From Mycobacterium basiliense (lineage in GTDB: Bacteria > Actinomycetota > Actinomycetes > Mycobacteriales > Mycobacteriaceae): a stretch of DNA of 64,000 nt. Where the stretch lies: the NCBI RefSeq assembly GCF_900292015.1, contig NZ_LR130759.1, positions 4,278,001 through 4,342,000 on the forward strand, written 5' to 3'. The notes under the pieces were generated by a model. That model saw nothing but the letters and a program-made list of their open reading frames with translations, was not told the DNA's origin and made no database searches. This document shows positions 20,957 through 31,150 of the stretch, in pieces; positions within the stretch are counted from its first letter, which is position 1, and each line of letters opens with the position of its first letter. The translations under genes were made by a program, and so were the position numbers.

Positions 20957-23296
20957 CTAGGGCATTTCGCCGCCGCCCTCGCCCCCACCGCCAACTTCGA
21001 CGCCACCGCCAACGTTGCCGGAGAAGGATCCCGTCAGCTGAGCGACCAGGTCGGGCAGCCGACCATCGAGGGTCACCTGGAGCGGGACGCCAAAGACGCT
21101 GAGGAAGGCCGCGTCCATCAAGAACTTCTGCTCAACGGCTCCCACCAAGCCGCCCGTCGTGACGCCGCCGAAGGCGTCCGCCGGACTGCTGACCAGCAGG
21201 CTGTCAGTAAAGTCCGCCGTCACCGGGACTCCCAACAGGGCGTCGGCAGCTTGCTGACCGGTACCGAGCACGAAATTGACCATGCTAAAGGCGTGATTGA
21301 CCGCGCCGTTAAGAGCACTGTCGGTGCCGAAAATTGCTTGCTGCAACGCCATCTCGTTGGCAACCAACGACTGGTTGAACGCCAGCTGGCCGCTGAGCAC
21401 ATCGGCGTTAAAAGCGGCCGAACCGAACGGACCCAACAACGACGTGTCGATCACCGGTCCGCCCAAGGCTGCATTCAGCAACAGCACCTGCTGGGCGGCG
21501 CCCAGCAGACCACCGGTCGGGATCTCACCCTCGACCGAGCCGCCGATGAGCAGGCTGCTGGTGAAGTCCACCGGCGTCGGGGCACCCAACAGCGCATTGG
21601 CGAATTGCTCACCCGTGCCGATCAGCAGATTGGCCGCGTTAAATCCATGGTTGACTGCGCCATTGAGCGCCGTGTCGGTGCCGAAGATTGCTTGTTGCAA
21701 CGCCAGCTCATTTGCGACCAACGCTTCGTTGAACGCCAACTCGCCATTGACCAGCCCGGTCAATACACCAGTTTGGGCCTGACCCAACAATGCCACCGCG
21801 CCACCTGGCAACGCCGACACCGTGTCCACCAGCGTGTAGAAACCGGTGAAGTCACCGTTCAATCCGCCCGTCACAGCGGCATCGACTTGGGCACCGAAGG
21901 TGGACAACCCACCGGTCAAACTGCCCGTGAGCGTGGGAAGGTTCACCCCGAAGTCGCCCAGCACCCCGGCGAACCCGGCATTGAGTCCGCCCACTAGGGA
22001 TTCACCGGTCTGAACCAGCCCGGCAAGCCCGGGCAGCCCAGCGCTCAGATTACCCGACAAGGCGGCGCTCAGCTGGGCGCCCAACCCGCTGAGCGCACCA
22101 CTAAAGCTGCCCGCGAGGGATTCACCGGTCTGAACCAGCCCGGCAAGCCCGGGCAATCCGCCGCCCAGGCCGCCCGAGAAGGCACCACCTAGCTGGGCGC
22201 CCAAAGCGGAAAGCGCGCCAGTGAAGCTGCCGGTCAAGGCTTCTCCGGATTGGACCAACGCGGTCAGGGCTGGCAAGCCGGCACCGATAGTCCCGGACAG
22301 TGCACCGCTCAGTTGGGCACCCAACCCCGCAAGCGCAGCACCAAAGCCGCCCATCAATGTTGCACCGGTCTGCACCAGTCCCGACACGTCAGGAACGCCG
22401 GCACCCAGACTCCCCGACAAGGCACCGTTGAGCTGGGCGCCCAAATTCCCAAGCGCACCGTTGAAGCTGCCCGTCAGCGCTTCACCGCTTGGTACCAACG
22501 CGGAGAAGTTGGGCAACCCGCCGCTGAAGCTCCCCGACAACGCACTACCTACCCGAGCACCCAGCCCGGAGAGATCGGGAAGCCCGACACCAAGACTGCC
22601 CGACAATACGGTGCTCAGCTGGTTACCCATTCCAGTAAGGGCGCCATTGACGCTGCCCATCAACGCCTGACCCGTTTGCACCAGCCCGGAGAAGCCAAGC
22701 TGCCCGCCGCCTTGCACCGCTCCATTTACCAGCAAGCTGGCACCAAAGTTCGCCGGAACTTGCGCTCCCACAATGGTATTAACGAATTGCTGGCCGGCCC
22801 CCACGACCAGGTTGGCCGAGTTGAATCCGCTGATGACCATGCCGCCAAGGATCGGGTTGACCGCGGCGACCGCCTGGCCTACCGCCATTTCGTTGGCGAC
22901 CAGAGCCTGGTTGAAAGCGAGTTCTCCGCTAACCAAGTTGGCACTGAAGCCGGCCTGCGCCCGCCCCACCTGCTCCAACAGACCCCCCGGTCCGGCCGTC
23001 AGCATCGCCTGCACATTTGCGGCCTCGCTGCCGGCATAGGCTTCCGCGCCCGCCCGCAGAACCTGCACGAAGTTCTCATGAAACAGCGCGGCTTGGGCGC
23101 TGAGCGCCTGATATGCCTGGCCGTGCAACCCAAATAGCGTCGCTATGCCCGCCGAAACCTCATCAAGGCCCGCGGGCAGCACGCTAATCGTCGCGGACGC
23201 TGCGGCAGTGCTGGCCGTGTTTATGGTCGAACCAATACTTGCCAAATCCGTTGCGGCCGCTGACAAAAACTGCGGTTCTGCAATTACAAAAGACAT
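20957..23296 (-). CDS. PE protein with 40-residue tandem repeats and three FN-ALVANE modules
   Basis: A 779-aa protein. Residues 1-95 are a PE domain (MSFVIAEPQ) with a YAGSE motif. Then come modules with ELAFNQALVANEMA, a GFNSANL segment and a glutamine-phenylalanine segment; this module occurs once before and twice after a central array. The array consists of 40-residue units of the form LVQTGxxLxGSFxGALxxLG followed by AQLxGALSGxLGAGLP. No PGRS, PPE or lipase domain is present. The repeats are amphipathic and Gly/Ala/Ser/Leu-rich, suggesting a solenoid or surface fibre. The downstream end is glycine and glutamate rich. It lies 212 nt after lpqW on the same strand, and no such gene is at this place in H37Rv as I recall. 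Confidence 0.8.
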   Translation of the reverse strand: MSFVIAEPQFLSAAATDLASIGSTINTASTAAASATISVLPAGLDEVSAGIATLFGLHGQAYQALSAQAALFHENFVQVLRAGAEAYAGSEAANVQAMLTAGPGGLLEQVGRAQAGFSANLVSGELAFNQALVANEMAVGQAVAAVNPILGGMVISGFNSANLVVGAGQQFVNTIVGAQVPANFGASLLVNGAVQGGGQLGFSGLVQTGQALMGSVNGALTGMGNQLSTVLSGSLGVGLPDLSGLGARVGSALSGSFSGGLPNFSALVPSGEALTGSFNGALGNLGAQLNGALSGSLGAGVPDVSGLVQTGATLMGGFGAALAGLGAQLSGALSGTIGAGLPALTALVQSGEALTGSFTGALSALGAQLGGAFSGGLGGGLPGLAGLVQTGESLAGSFSGALSGLGAQLSAALSGNLSAGLPGLAGLVQTGESLVGGLNAGFAGVLGDFGVNLPTLTGSLTGGLSTFGAQVDAAVTGGLNGDFTGFYTLVDTVSALPGGAVALLGQAQTGVLTGLVNGELAFNEALVANELALQQAIFGTDTALNGAVNHGFNAANLLIGTGEQFANALLGAPTPVDFTSSLLIGGSVEGEIPTGGLLGAAQQVLLLNAALGGPVIDTSLLGPFGSAAFNADVLSGQLAFNQSLVANEMALQQAIFGTDSALNGAVNHAFSMVNFVLGTGQQAADALLGVPVTADFTDSLLVSSPADAFGGVTTGGLVGAVEQKFLMDAAFLSVFGVPLQVTLDGRLPDLVAQLTGSFSGNVGGGVEVGGGGEGGGEMP
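21999..22680 (-). repeat. 120-bp tandem repeat array inside the PE gene
   Basis: Units recur at an exact 120-bp period: blocks starting near 21999, 22119, 22239, 22359 and 22479 align, with one 60-bp half unit before a last copy near 22660. The first two units share the block GGGATTCACCGGTCTGAACC. The period equals 40 codons, so expansion or loss of units keeps the frame. Confidence 0.85.
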
Positions 23297-23508
23297 TTCG
23301 GGCCTCCCCACCGCGCTTCATTACTGGCCATCCCCGGCCCGATCAGGGCAGCCATGAGCAGGAGCGTATCGCGACATGCGTCTTGCCTTAGGGCTTTCGA
23401 CACAATCCGTTCGCAATAATCTGCCGCACCCGCGATTTATTGGCCGGGATGTGCACAGCAGAGGTGAAAATGGCCATTTCCCATAGCTTTACGCGGGGCG
23501 CACCAAAG

Positions 23509-25404
23509 CTATGGCCCGGTTTTGATCCATCTGCCGGCATCACCGACGATGCCGACCGGCACCGCGCCGGACAGGCTGACATTCTGCACACTGGGGCCCG
23601 CCGCGACGATCGTGGTGTCTTGCAGGATCGGTAGGACGGTCCACATGTTCCACAGCCGAGGTTCGACCGCGGTGATGACATCGTTGATGTTCTTGGTGCC
23701 GTTGAGGGCGGCATCGATATTGGACTGGATGCTGGGATCGCAGATGCCGGTGAGGTTGGACGGCGCCTGAACAAGAGCGCCCGGGGGCAGTGGTTGGCTG
23801 GGCACCGTCGGCGTCAGCGTCACCGGCCCGGGACCCGGTGTGGATCCGCTGGTTCCGGCCGGGGCGGTGGTCACTACGTCGGGCGCCGGGACCGTCGTGG
23901 CTTGCAACGCGGGGCAGCCGTAGCGCGATGCCAACAGCGTCGCCAAACTGCCGCCGGCCTGGTGCCAGCCCACGATGGCGTCGACGCGGTTTTCGTTTAC
24001 CGCGTCGTGGTAGAGCGTCACCGGGTCGAGCGCCAGCACGGTCGCGGCGATCCCAACGTTGCGCAGCTGATCGGCAGCGGTGTTGGCGACAGCCACCGAG
24101 GTTGGGTCATTGGCCGCCACTCCGATAATTAGCGAAAGCTGCTTTCCGTCCTTGCTGACACGGCCACGGGTGACTTCCGGCGGCCCGGTGCTGACCGGGG
24201 CGGTGCTGGTACCGGCTCCCGGCGGCTCGGGTGACTCCGACGTGCTGCTCTCGATCTCGTATCCCGATGACGCCAACAGCCCCAGCGCCGTCGTGGTGCT
24301 GATAGCCGGAGGCGCCGTCGGCACATAGCCCGGGTCGCTAGGGGAACGGATCTGGGCCTGATCCAAGGTGACGGTGTTGTCGGTGCCAGCGCCCACCGCA
24401 GCCAGCAGGTCAACGTCGAGCAGACCCAAGATCGCCTTGCGGACCTGTGTGTCGGCCAGCTTCGGCACATTGGCGCGCAGCGTGACCTGCATGACCCGCG
24501 GTGTCACGATCCGGGCGGTGCGCACGTCGGGAATGGCCGACAACTGAGCAAAAGCCGCCGAACCGCCGTGCACCTGTGCCACCTGTGTGTCGCCGTTACG
24601 CACCGAGTCGGCCAACGCCGCCGGCGCACCGGCCCGGCGGAAGAGAATCAGACCGGGTTTGGCCGGTGGCCCCCAATAGCGGTCGTTGCGGGCGATCAGG
24701 ATCTCGTCGCGTTGCGGGTCGATGTTCTCCACTCGGAACTGCCCACCGGTGACGGGCAGCGCCCGGGCCAGTCCCGCGGCGAATCCGCCCGGGACATCCT
24801 TGACGATGTGCGCCGGCAGGAGATTGCTAAACAACTCGCGCCAGGCCGGGTATGGCTGCGCGAAGGTGACAACGGCCTGTTTGCCGCCCTCGAGCGATTG
24901 AACCCCGGTGATCAGGTCATAACCGGCCGGATCGACCACACCCGGCTCGCTGACCATTTGCCGCCACAGGTACCAGAAGTCATCGGCGGCGATGGGCGCG
25001 TTGTCGGTCCATTGCGCCTCCGGTCGGATCCGGTACGTCACCGTAAACGGGCTTGCGCTGGTCACCTCGGCGGACACCAGCAAGGTCGAGTCCATCTCCC
25101 AGCGGGAACCGGTCGGTTCGTTCGGATCGGGCACCGGGCGGAATGCGCTGGGCAAAACGAGCGCACTGATCGCGGCGTTCACCGGCGATAGATCCGACAG
25201 CAAATGCGGGTTGAAGCCGGCTCCGATCGAGTCGATACCCATGATGATCTGGGTGGGATGTGGTGGCGGCGGTGGCGCGTTGTGCGTCGTATCGGTGCTC
25301 TGCGGTGCCGGCGGCGGGCTGACCGTACAGCCCGACAGTGCCGTGGCCAGCACCGAGATCAGCACACCGACCGTCACCCGGATGTGGCGGTCGAGTCCTG
25401 GCAT
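23509..25404 (-). CDS. lpqW: Lipoprotein LpqW
   Basis: A 631-aa lipoprotein with a signal peptide ending in the lipobox LSGC, then a Pro-rich segment and a peptide/oligopeptide-binding (SBP family 5) fold. It matches Rv1166 LpqW closely from memory. LpqW is a periplasmic protein that influences the split between PIMs and lipomannan/lipoarabinomannan, acting near PimE; pimE is 6 kb away in this window. The ATG at 25402-25404 was chosen: TACCCT lies 7 nt upstream, consistent with a leaderless transcript. A longer frame upstream has no features. A Pro/Thr-rich insertion near residue 560 differs from H37Rv. Confidence 0.93.
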   Translation of the reverse strand: MPGLDRHIRVTVGVLISVLATALSGCTVSPPPAPQSTDTTHNAPPPPPHPTQIIMGIDSIGAGFNPHLLSDLSPVNAAISALVLPSAFRPVPDPNEPTGSRWEMDSTLLVSAEVTSASPFTVTYRIRPEAQWTDNAPIAADDFWYLWRQMVSEPGVVDPAGYDLITGVQSLEGGKQAVVTFAQPYPAWRELFSNLLPAHIVKDVPGGFAAGLARALPVTGGQFRVENIDPQRDEILIARNDRYWGPPAKPGLILFRRAGAPAALADSVRNGDTQVAQVHGGSAAFAQLSAIPDVRTARIVTPRVMQVTLRANVPKLADTQVRKAILGLLDVDLLAAVGAGTDNTVTLDQAQIRSPSDPGYVPTAPPAISTTTALGLLASSGYEIESSTSESPEPPGAGTSTAPVSTGPPEVTRGRVSKDGKQLSLIIGVAANDPTSVAVANTAADQLRNVGIAATVLALDPVTLYHDAVNENRVDAIVGWHQAGGSLATLLASRYGCPALQATTVPAPDVVTTAPAGTSGSTPGPGPVTLTPTVPSQPLPPGALVQAPSNLTGICDPSIQSNIDAALNGTKNINDVITAVEPRLWNMWTVLPILQDTTIVAAGPSVQNVSLSGAVPVGIVGDAGRWIKTGP

Positions 25405-25522
25405 GCCCACCAGGGTATCGAGCGCCAATCGCGGTATGCGTTCAGCCAGGGTAACGAGGCGGCGACAAACCGCGCAGGGATTCGCCGTACCGTTACACTC
25501 GTGCGCGCAGCGCGACCCCAAG

Positions 25523-27409
25523 CTAACCTCGGGCCTTCGCCCGGGCCCGGCTGCGCGCCCTGGCGGTGGCATCCAGCTCGACCTTGCGCACCCGGACCAC
25601 CTCGGGAGTCACCTCGACGCACTCGTCGGGCGCGCAGAACTCCATGGCTCGTTCGAGGTCGAGTTCGAGCGGCTTGGCTAGCGTCTCGATGACGTCGGCG
25701 GTCGACGACCGCATATTCGTCAACTTCTTCTCGCGGGTGACGTTGATGTCGAGGTCTTCCGGACGCGGGTTAATCCCGACGACCATGCCCGCATAGGTGT
25801 CCTGACCAGGCTCAACGAAGAACTGGCCCCGATCGGCCAGCTGCAGCAGCGCAAAGGGCGTGATGGTGCCGGATCGGTCGGACACCAGCGACCCGGAGTG
25901 CCGGGCGCGGATCTCCCCCGCCCAAGGGCGGTAACCGTCGAACACCGCGTTGGCGATGCCGGTGCCGCGAGTGAGGGTGAGGAAATCGGTGCGAAAACCG
26001 ATCAAGCCTCGGCTGGGCACGACGAAGTCCATTCGGACCCAACCGGCGGCATGGTTGGTCATCTCCTCCATGCGTCCCTTGCGGGCGGCCATCAGTTGGG
26101 TGATTGCACCGACGAACTCCTCTGGCGAGTCGATCGTCATCGCCTCGAACGGTTCGTGTAGCTGACCGTCGATCGTCTTGGTGACCACCTGCGGTTTGCC
26201 CACCGTCAGCTCGAAGCCCTCGCGACGCATCGTCTCGACCAGCACAGCCAGCGCCAGCTCCCCGCGGCCCTGCACCTCCCAGGCGTCGGGCCTGCCTATG
26301 TCGACGACGCGGATCGAGACGTTGCCGACCAGCTCGGCATCCAGGCGGCTGCGGACCATGCGCGCGGTCAGCTTGTGTCCCGACACCTTGCCCACCAGCG
26401 GCGAGGTATTGGTGCCGATCGTCACCGAAATGGCGGGCTCGTCGACGCTGATACGGGGCAGGGCATGGGCGTGATCGGGATCGGCCAACGTGTCGCCAAT
26501 CATGATCTCGGGCAGCCCTGCGACCGCCACAATGTCCCCTGCCGCCGCTTCCTCGGTGGCACTACGCTCGACACCTTCAGTCGCGAGCAATTCGGTGATC
26601 TTGGCGCTGGTGATCACGGGTAACCCATCGACTTCGCGCATCCACGCCACCTGCTGACCCTTGCGCAGCTTGCCGTTGTAGATGCGGACCAGCGCGAGCC
26701 TGCCCAGGAAAGCCGACGCGTCGAGGTTGGTCACCAACGCCTGCAGGGGAGCTTCGGGATTGCCGGACGGCGGCGGGATGTGCTCCATCAGCACGTCGAA
26801 CAGCGGGTCGAGGTTGGCGCCCGCCGGCACCTCGCCATCGTCGGGTTGGGCGGTGCTGGCGATACCGGCGCGCCCGGAGGCGTAAAGCGTCGGCAAGCCC
26901 AGCGCATGCTCGGCGGCCGCGGACGCTTCCTCGTCGAGGTCGCTGGCCACGTCCAGCAGCAGGTCGTGGCTGGCCTCGACGACCTCGGCGATGCGCGCAT
27001 CGGGCCGGTCGGTCTTGTTGACCACCAGAATCACCGGCAGATGCGCAGACAGGGCTTTGCGCAGCACGAACCGCGTCTGCGGCAACGGACCTTCGGACGC
27101 GTCGACCAGCAGCAACACCCCGTCCACCATGGACAGCCCGCGCTCAACTTCGCCACCGAAATCGGCGTGACCCGGGGTATCGATCACGTTGATGACGGTC
27201 ACCGTCCCGTCCGGGTGATGGCGGTGCACGGCGGTGTTCTTGGCCAGGATGGTGATGCCCTTTTCCCGCTCCAAGTCGCCGCTGTCCATCACACGTTCTT
27301 GCACCTCACCACGCTCGTGCAGCGCACCGGATTGCCGCAGCATGGCGTCAACCAACGTGGTCTTGCCGTGGTCGACGTGGGCGACGATGGCGACATTGCG
27401 AAACGACAC
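25523..27409 (-). CDS. typA: Ribosome-associated GTPase TypA/BipA
   Basis: A 628-aa translational GTPase. G1 is [10 protein letters not shown]2 lies in REKGITI, G3 is DTPGHADF and G4 is [11 protein letters not shown]-like domains and the BipA C-terminal domain follow. It binds ribosomes and supports growth and assembly under stress. The GTG start at 27407-27409 (V-S-F-R-N-V-A) aligns with the family; the frame continues upstream without family features. In H37Rv the nitrate reductase operon narGHJI separates typA from mutT2. Here only 79 nt do. Confidence 0.95.
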   Translation of the reverse strand: MSFRNVAIVAHVDHGKTTLVDAMLRQSGALHERGEVQERVMDSGDLEREKGITILAKNTAVHRHHPDGTVTVINVIDTPGHADFGGEVERGLSMVDGVLLLVDASEGPLPQTRFVLRKALSAHLPVILVVNKTDRPDARIAEVVEASHDLLLDVASDLDEEASAAAEHALGLPTLYASGRAGIASTAQPDDGEVPAGANLDPLFDVLMEHIPPPSGNPEAPLQALVTNLDASAFLGRLALVRIYNGKLRKGQQVAWMREVDGLPVITSAKITELLATEGVERSATEEAAAGDIVAVAGLPEIMIGDTLADPDHAHALPRISVDEPAISVTIGTNTSPLVGKVSGHKLTARMVRSRLDAELVGNVSIRVVDIGRPDAWEVQGRGELALAVLVETMRREGFELTVGKPQVVTKTIDGQLHEPFEAMTIDSPEEFVGAITQLMAARKGRMEEMTNHAAGWVRMDFVVPSRGLIGFRTDFLTLTRGTGIANAVFDGYRPWAGEIRARHSGSLVSDRSGTITPFALLQLADRGQFFVEPGQDTYAGMVVGINPRPEDLDINVTREKKLTNMRSSTADVIETLAKPLELDLERAMEFCAPDECVEVTPEVVRVRKVELDATARARSRARAKARG

Positions 27410-27488
27410 GACGGAGATTGTGGCAGCGGGGGGGCTGAGATGGCGAACCGAGCAGCTCATCGCATGTGCGTCGCTGACCGCGTGGCCG

Positions 27489-27881
27489 TCAAAGAACCCG
27501 GGCCAGATCGTGGAGCCAACCGCGGTCGGCCGGTACCCAATCGACATCGTCCAGCTGGTCCGCCGTCACCCAGCGCAGAGCGAGGTGGTCGCGCGGATAC
27601 GGTTCACCACCGAGCAGGCAGACGCGATATGCCCGCAGTATTGTGCCGCCACTCAACGGGATATCGGCCCCCAACCGGTCGCCCACCGTGATGTCGTTGA
27701 CGTTGAGTCCCAGTTCCTCGGCCAGTTCGCGCGCCAGCGCCACGCGCTCGGTTTCGCCGTGCGCGACCTTGCCGCCCGGTAGCTCCCAGCGGCCCGCCAA
27801 CTCCGGCGGACGGAGTCGTTGCGCCACCAGCACCGTGGAACCGCTAATGATGGCTCCGGCGACCACGATCTGATGCGGCAT
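27489..27881 (-). CDS. mutT2: Nudix hydrolase MutT2
   Basis: A 130-aa Nudix enzyme with the box [23 protein letters not shown]. MutT2 of mycobacteria hydrolyses oxidised or modified nucleotides (8-oxo-dGTP, 5-methyl-dCTP). The internal ATG at 27879-27881 (MPHQIVVAG) matches the family N-terminus. No ribosome site precedes it, but TATACC lies 10 nt upstream and could be a promoter element. The same frame runs on upstream without a stop into a secreted DUF3761-type protein (separate entry), so part of the product might be made as a fusion. Confidence 0.88.
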   Translation of the reverse strand: MPHQIVVAGAIISGSTVLVAQRLRPPELAGRWELPGGKVAHGETERVALARELAEELGLNVNDITVGDRLGADIPLSGGTILRAYRVCLLGGEPYPRDHLALRWVTADQLDDVDWVPADRGWLHDLARVL

Positions 27882-28238
27882 GGCCAGTGACGGTATACCG
27901 TCGCGGCGGACTACCGCCCCAGACGTCGACGAGATGCCTGCGGCCTGCGTCCAGTAGCCGTGTTGCGAGGTGAACGTGCAGGGGCACCATTGGGCGACTC
28001 CGCCGTGACCGGAGCAGGTGCCCCTGCGGTGTTCGCTGTGGGAATGGGAACCATCTCGGCAGACGGCGGTGACGTTGCTATCCGAGTTGTCCGGGCCCGG
28101 CACACAGTCACCGCTTGATCCTTGGTAGGTGCCCGCCGGGCAGGACAACGAGGTCGAAGCCGCCGGCATTCCCGGCGTTGCGGCACCGATCATGGCGGCC
28201 GCTGCGACTACTGCCGCACCGATCACCCAACGAAACAT
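27489..28238 (-). CDS. Secretory DUF3761-like reading frame continuous with MutT2
   Basis: From the ATG at 28236-28238 the frame encodes a signal peptide ([18 protein letters not shown], cleavage after about residue 27), two Cys in [16 protein letters not shown], and the DUF3761 signature [16 protein letters not shown] followed by [11 protein letters not shown]3761 proteins normally stop soon after GGVAQWL. Here no stop occurs and the frame continues for about 35 residues to the MutT2 methionine, giving a 249-aa fusion frame. Either this is a true secreted DUF3761-Nudix fusion, or the DUF3761 gene has lost its stop codon and mutT2 starts internally. A Nudix enzyme outside the cell would be unusual. 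Confidence 0.55.
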   Translation of the reverse strand: MFRWVIGAAVVAAAAMIGAATPGMPAASTSLSCPAGTYQGSSGDCVPGPDNSDSNVTAVCRDGSHSHSEHRRGTCSGHGGVAQWCPCTFTSQHGYWTQAAGISSTSGAVVRRDGIPSLAMPHQIVVAGAIISGSTVLVAQRLRPPELAGRWELPGGKVAHGETERVALARELAEELGLNVNDITVGDRLGADIPLSGGTILRAYRVCLLGGEPYPRDHLALRWVTADQLDDVDWVPADRGWLHDLARVL

Positions 28239-28414
28239 GCGGGCCCCCAAGGCTTAAGGTCCCGTCCACCCAACGACACGAGGCGCCCACAATGGGGTTG
28301 CCCCGATACCACGAAGGATACGGCGCGGGTTTGGCACAAGTCGCAGAATCCAACAAGTCGGTGGTCGAGGTGCGTCGGGCACGCCGAATGGGCCTGCGGC
28401 GTAACGTTGCAAAC

Positions 28415-28699
28415 ATGGCTGTATTACCGGATGAGCAAGTAGACGCCGCACTGCCCAGCCTCAACGGTTGGGAGCGTGCCGACGGCGTCTTGCGCCGCAA
28501 GATAAAGTTCCCGGCGTTTCTCGACGGGATCGACGCCGTGCGCCGGGTGGCCGAGCACGCGGAAGCCAAAGACCATCACCCGGACATCGATATCCGTTGG
28601 CGAACAGTGACTTTCGTGCTGGTAACACATTCCGCAGGTGGCATCACACAGAACGACATTGATATGGCGCGCGACATCGACGGCATCATCGGGGTCTAG
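28415..28699 (+). CDS. Pterin-4a-carbinolamine dehydratase (Rv1159A-like)
   Basis: A 94-aa PCD/DCoH-family protein with the signature [12 protein letters not shown] and the later [14 protein letters not shown]. It dehydrates 4a-hydroxytetrahydropterins or assists pterin-type cofactors such as molybdopterin. The ATG at 28415 fits the family. TAACGT lies 7 nt before it and no ribosome site is seen, so the mRNA is probably leaderless. The frame is open upstream to 28115, overlapping the DUF3761 gene on the other strand, but that part lacks family features. Confidence 0.9.
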   Translation: MAVLPDEQVDAALPSLNGWERADGVLRRKIKFPAFLDGIDAVRRVAEHAEAKDHHPDIDIRWRTVTFVLVTHSAGGITQNDIDMARDIDGIIGV

Positions 28700-28849
28700 A
28701 GCCTCCTGCGCCGTCGCCCGTCGTAATCGGCAAAATCCAAGATTTCTGCACACGGTGACTATTACGGTCAGTGTGATTGAGCATTTGTTGCCCAGTAGCA
28801 GGATGTCGCCGGGTTTGCCAGGCCGGGCGCAAAGCGTAGGAGGTCGGCG

Positions 28850-31150
28850 TTGTCGTTCGTGGTGGCAGCTACAGAGACCCTGGGTACAGCAGCGACAGAG
28901 TTGGCGGGCATCGGCTCGGCGCTGGCCGCTGCCAACACGGCCGCGGCCGCCCCGACGACCGGCCTGTTGGCTAGCGGCGCGGATGAAGTGTCGGCGGCGG
29001 TAGCGGCACTATTTTCCGAGCATGCCCAGGCCTATCAGCGGGTCGGTATCCAGGTGGCGCAGTTTCATGAGCGGTTCGTGCAATCGCTGAGCGCCGCCGC
29101 GGGCTCGTATGCCACCGCCGAGGCCACCAACGCATTCCCACTAGCGAACCCACTGGCGACCCTGGAACGAGACCTGCTCAACGCGATCAACGCGCCCACC
29201 CAGATGCTGTTGGGGCGCCCGCTGATCGGCAATGGCGCCGACGGGTCGACACCTGGGCAGGCCGGCGGGGACGGCGGGCTGCTCTACGGCAACGGAGGCA
29301 ACGGTGCGGCCGGCGGGACCGGGCAGGCTGGCGGTGCCGGCGGGAACGCCGGCCTGATCGGCCACGGTGGACTCGGCGCGCAGGGTGGAGCCGGCGCTGC
29401 CGGTGGGGCCGGCGGGCAGGGCGGGTGGTTGTTCGGCCGCGGTGGTGCCGGTGGCCATGGCGGGGTTGGTGTCGGCACTGCCGACGGCGCCGCCGGTGGT
29501 GTCGGTGGCGCTGCCGGGTTCTTCGGTGCCGGTGGCGCCGGCGGTCAAGGTGGGAGCGGCGGCGAGGACGGAGGTTATGGCGGAGCCGGTGGTACCGGCG
29601 GTGCCGGCGGTAAGTGGTTCGGCTCCGGCGGGGCCGGCGGGCAGGGTGGCAACGGCGGTGATACGGCCGGCGGCGGCGGCAATGGCGGCGCCGGCGGCGA
29701 CGCCGGGATATGGGGCAATGGCGGCCGAGGTGGCGCCGGCGGCCAGGGCGGAACCGGCGCCGACGGTGTCAATCCCACCCCAACCGGTACCGCCGGATCC
29801 GGCAACCCCGGTACCGACCACCTCACATCCACTGGCGATGCCGTCGCGAGTGCGGGGGGTGACGGCGACCCTGGGCTTGCCGCAGGTGAAGGTGGGCCCC
29901 AGCATGGCGGCAGCGGCGGCGCCGGCGGGAACGCCCAAACAACCGATGCAGCGGCCACCGCCACCGCCGGCGACGGTGGCAACGGCGGCAATGGCGGGGC
30001 CCCCGGCGCCAACGGCGGCAACGGCGGCACCGGCGGGCACGCGAGGGGCTTCACCGCCGGCACCGGGGGCAGCGGCGGTGACGGTGGTTCGGGCGCCGAC
30101 AGCGACGTCTCCGGAGCCATGGGCGGCGACGGCGGCGCCGGCGGCGCGGGTGGTCGCGGGGGCCTGCTGATCGGCTCGGGCGGCGACGGCGGCGCGGGAG
30201 GCATCGGCGGAACCGGAGGGGTCGGCGCCTCGGGCGGCACTGGCGGCTTGGGCGGCCACGCCGGCCTGCACCCCGGCCTCGAGCTCAACAGCGACACCTT
30301 CACCGGCGAGTCCAAGAGCGGCGACGGCGGGGCCGGGGGCAATGGCGGCATCGGTGCGTCCGGCGGCGCTGGCGGCAATGGCGGTACCGGCGGTCGTGGT
30401 GGCGCCGCAGGGCTGCTGGTCGGCAACGGAGGTGCCGGCGGCACCGGCGGTGCGGGCGGCACCGGCGGCCAAGGCGGCACCGGCGGGGTAGGCAACTTCG
30501 GCGGTGACGGCGGCCTGGCGCACGTCGTCAGTTCCGGCAGCGCCATCGGCGGTGGCGGCGGCGAGGGCGGCAGCGGCGGGGCCGGTGGTGGGGCCGGATC
30601 CGGCGGTATGGGGGGTGGCGGCGGCGATGGTGGTGCCGCGGCTTCGCTGTTCGGCAACGGCGGCCGCGGCGGTAACGCCGGTACCGGCGGTACCGGCGGC
30701 ATCGGTGGCGCCGGCGGCAATGGCGAGCTCGGCGGCTGGGGCGGTTCCGGTTCGGCGTCCAACCTGTCCCCGACGAACATCGGCCAAGGCGGAGACGGCG
30801 GTGCCGGCGGTGGCGGCGGCCAAGGCGGCGACGGCGGGGGCGGGGGCGCGGGCGGGTCTTCCGGCGGCGCGGGCGGTGCCGGCGGAGCGCTCTTCGGTCA
30901 CTCGGGATCTGCCGGGATCATGGGCGCCGGCGGCGCTGGCGGGGACGGCGGCACCGGCGGCAATGGCGGCGACGGCGGTTTTGGCGCCGCCGGATCCGGT
31001 CCGAACCGCATCGACGGCGCCGGCGGCGCCGGTGGGGGCCGTGGCGCCGGCGGCGGCGGCGGGGAAGGCGGCTCGGGGTCAAGCGACGGCGCCGACGGTC
31101 AAATCGGCACCCCGGGGGAGGACGGCCACTCCGGAGGCCCGTCGATCTAG
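28850..31150 (+). CDS. PE_PGRS family protein, complete
   Basis: A 766-aa protein: a PE domain (residues 1-95, [10 protein letters not shown]) with YATAE, the [13 protein letters not shown] linker motif typical of PE_PGRS, and a long Gly-Gly-X array. A short island near residues 305-360 (Pro, Thr, Asp) breaks the array. The TTG start is preceded by TAGGAGG at 6 nt, a very strong ribosome site, and gives the MSF start seen in PE proteins. Its stop overlaps the pimE stop by 4 nt on the other strand. There is no PE_PGRS at this place in H37Rv as I recall. Confidence 0.93.
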   Translation: MSFVVAATETLGTAATELAGIGSALAAANTAAAAPTTGLLASGADEVSAAVAALFSEHAQAYQRVGIQVAQFHERFVQSLSAAAGSYATAEATNAFPLANPLATLERDLLNAINAPTQMLLGRPLIGNGADGSTPGQAGGDGGLLYGNGGNGAAGGTGQAGGAGGNAGLIGHGGLGAQGGAGAAGGAGGQGGWLFGRGGAGGHGGVGVGTADGAAGGVGGAAGFFGAGGAGGQGGSGGEDGGYGGAGGTGGAGGKWFGSGGAGGQGGNGGDTAGGGGNGGAGGDAGIWGNGGRGGAGGQGGTGADGVNPTPTGTAGSGNPGTDHLTSTGDAVASAGGDGDPGLAAGEGGPQHGGSGGAGGNAQTTDAAATATAGDGGNGGNGGAPGANGGNGGTGGHARGFTAGTGGSGGDGGSGADSDVSGAMGGDGGAGGAGGRGGLLIGSGGDGGAGGIGGTGGVGASGGTGGLGGHAGLHPGLELNSDTFTGESKSGDGGAGGNGGIGASGGAGGNGGTGGRGGAAGLLVGNGGAGGTGGAGGTGGQGGTGGVGNFGGDGGLAHVVSSGSAIGGGGGEGGSGGAGGGAGSGGMGGGGGDGGAAASLFGNGGRGGNAGTGGTGGIGGAGGNGELGGWGGSGSASNLSPTNIGQGGDGGAGGGGGQGGDGGGGGAGGSSGGAGGAGGALFGHSGSAGIMGAGGAGGDGGTGGNGGDGGFGAAGSGPNRIDGAGGAGGGRGAGGGGGEGGSGSSDGADGQIGTPGEDGHSGGPSI

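Noticed and set aside
29141..30901. Minus-strand frames of 586 and 401 codons inside the PE_PGRS gene
   Set aside because: They are antisense to PGRS codons and encode Ala/Thr or Pro runs without start signals or domains.
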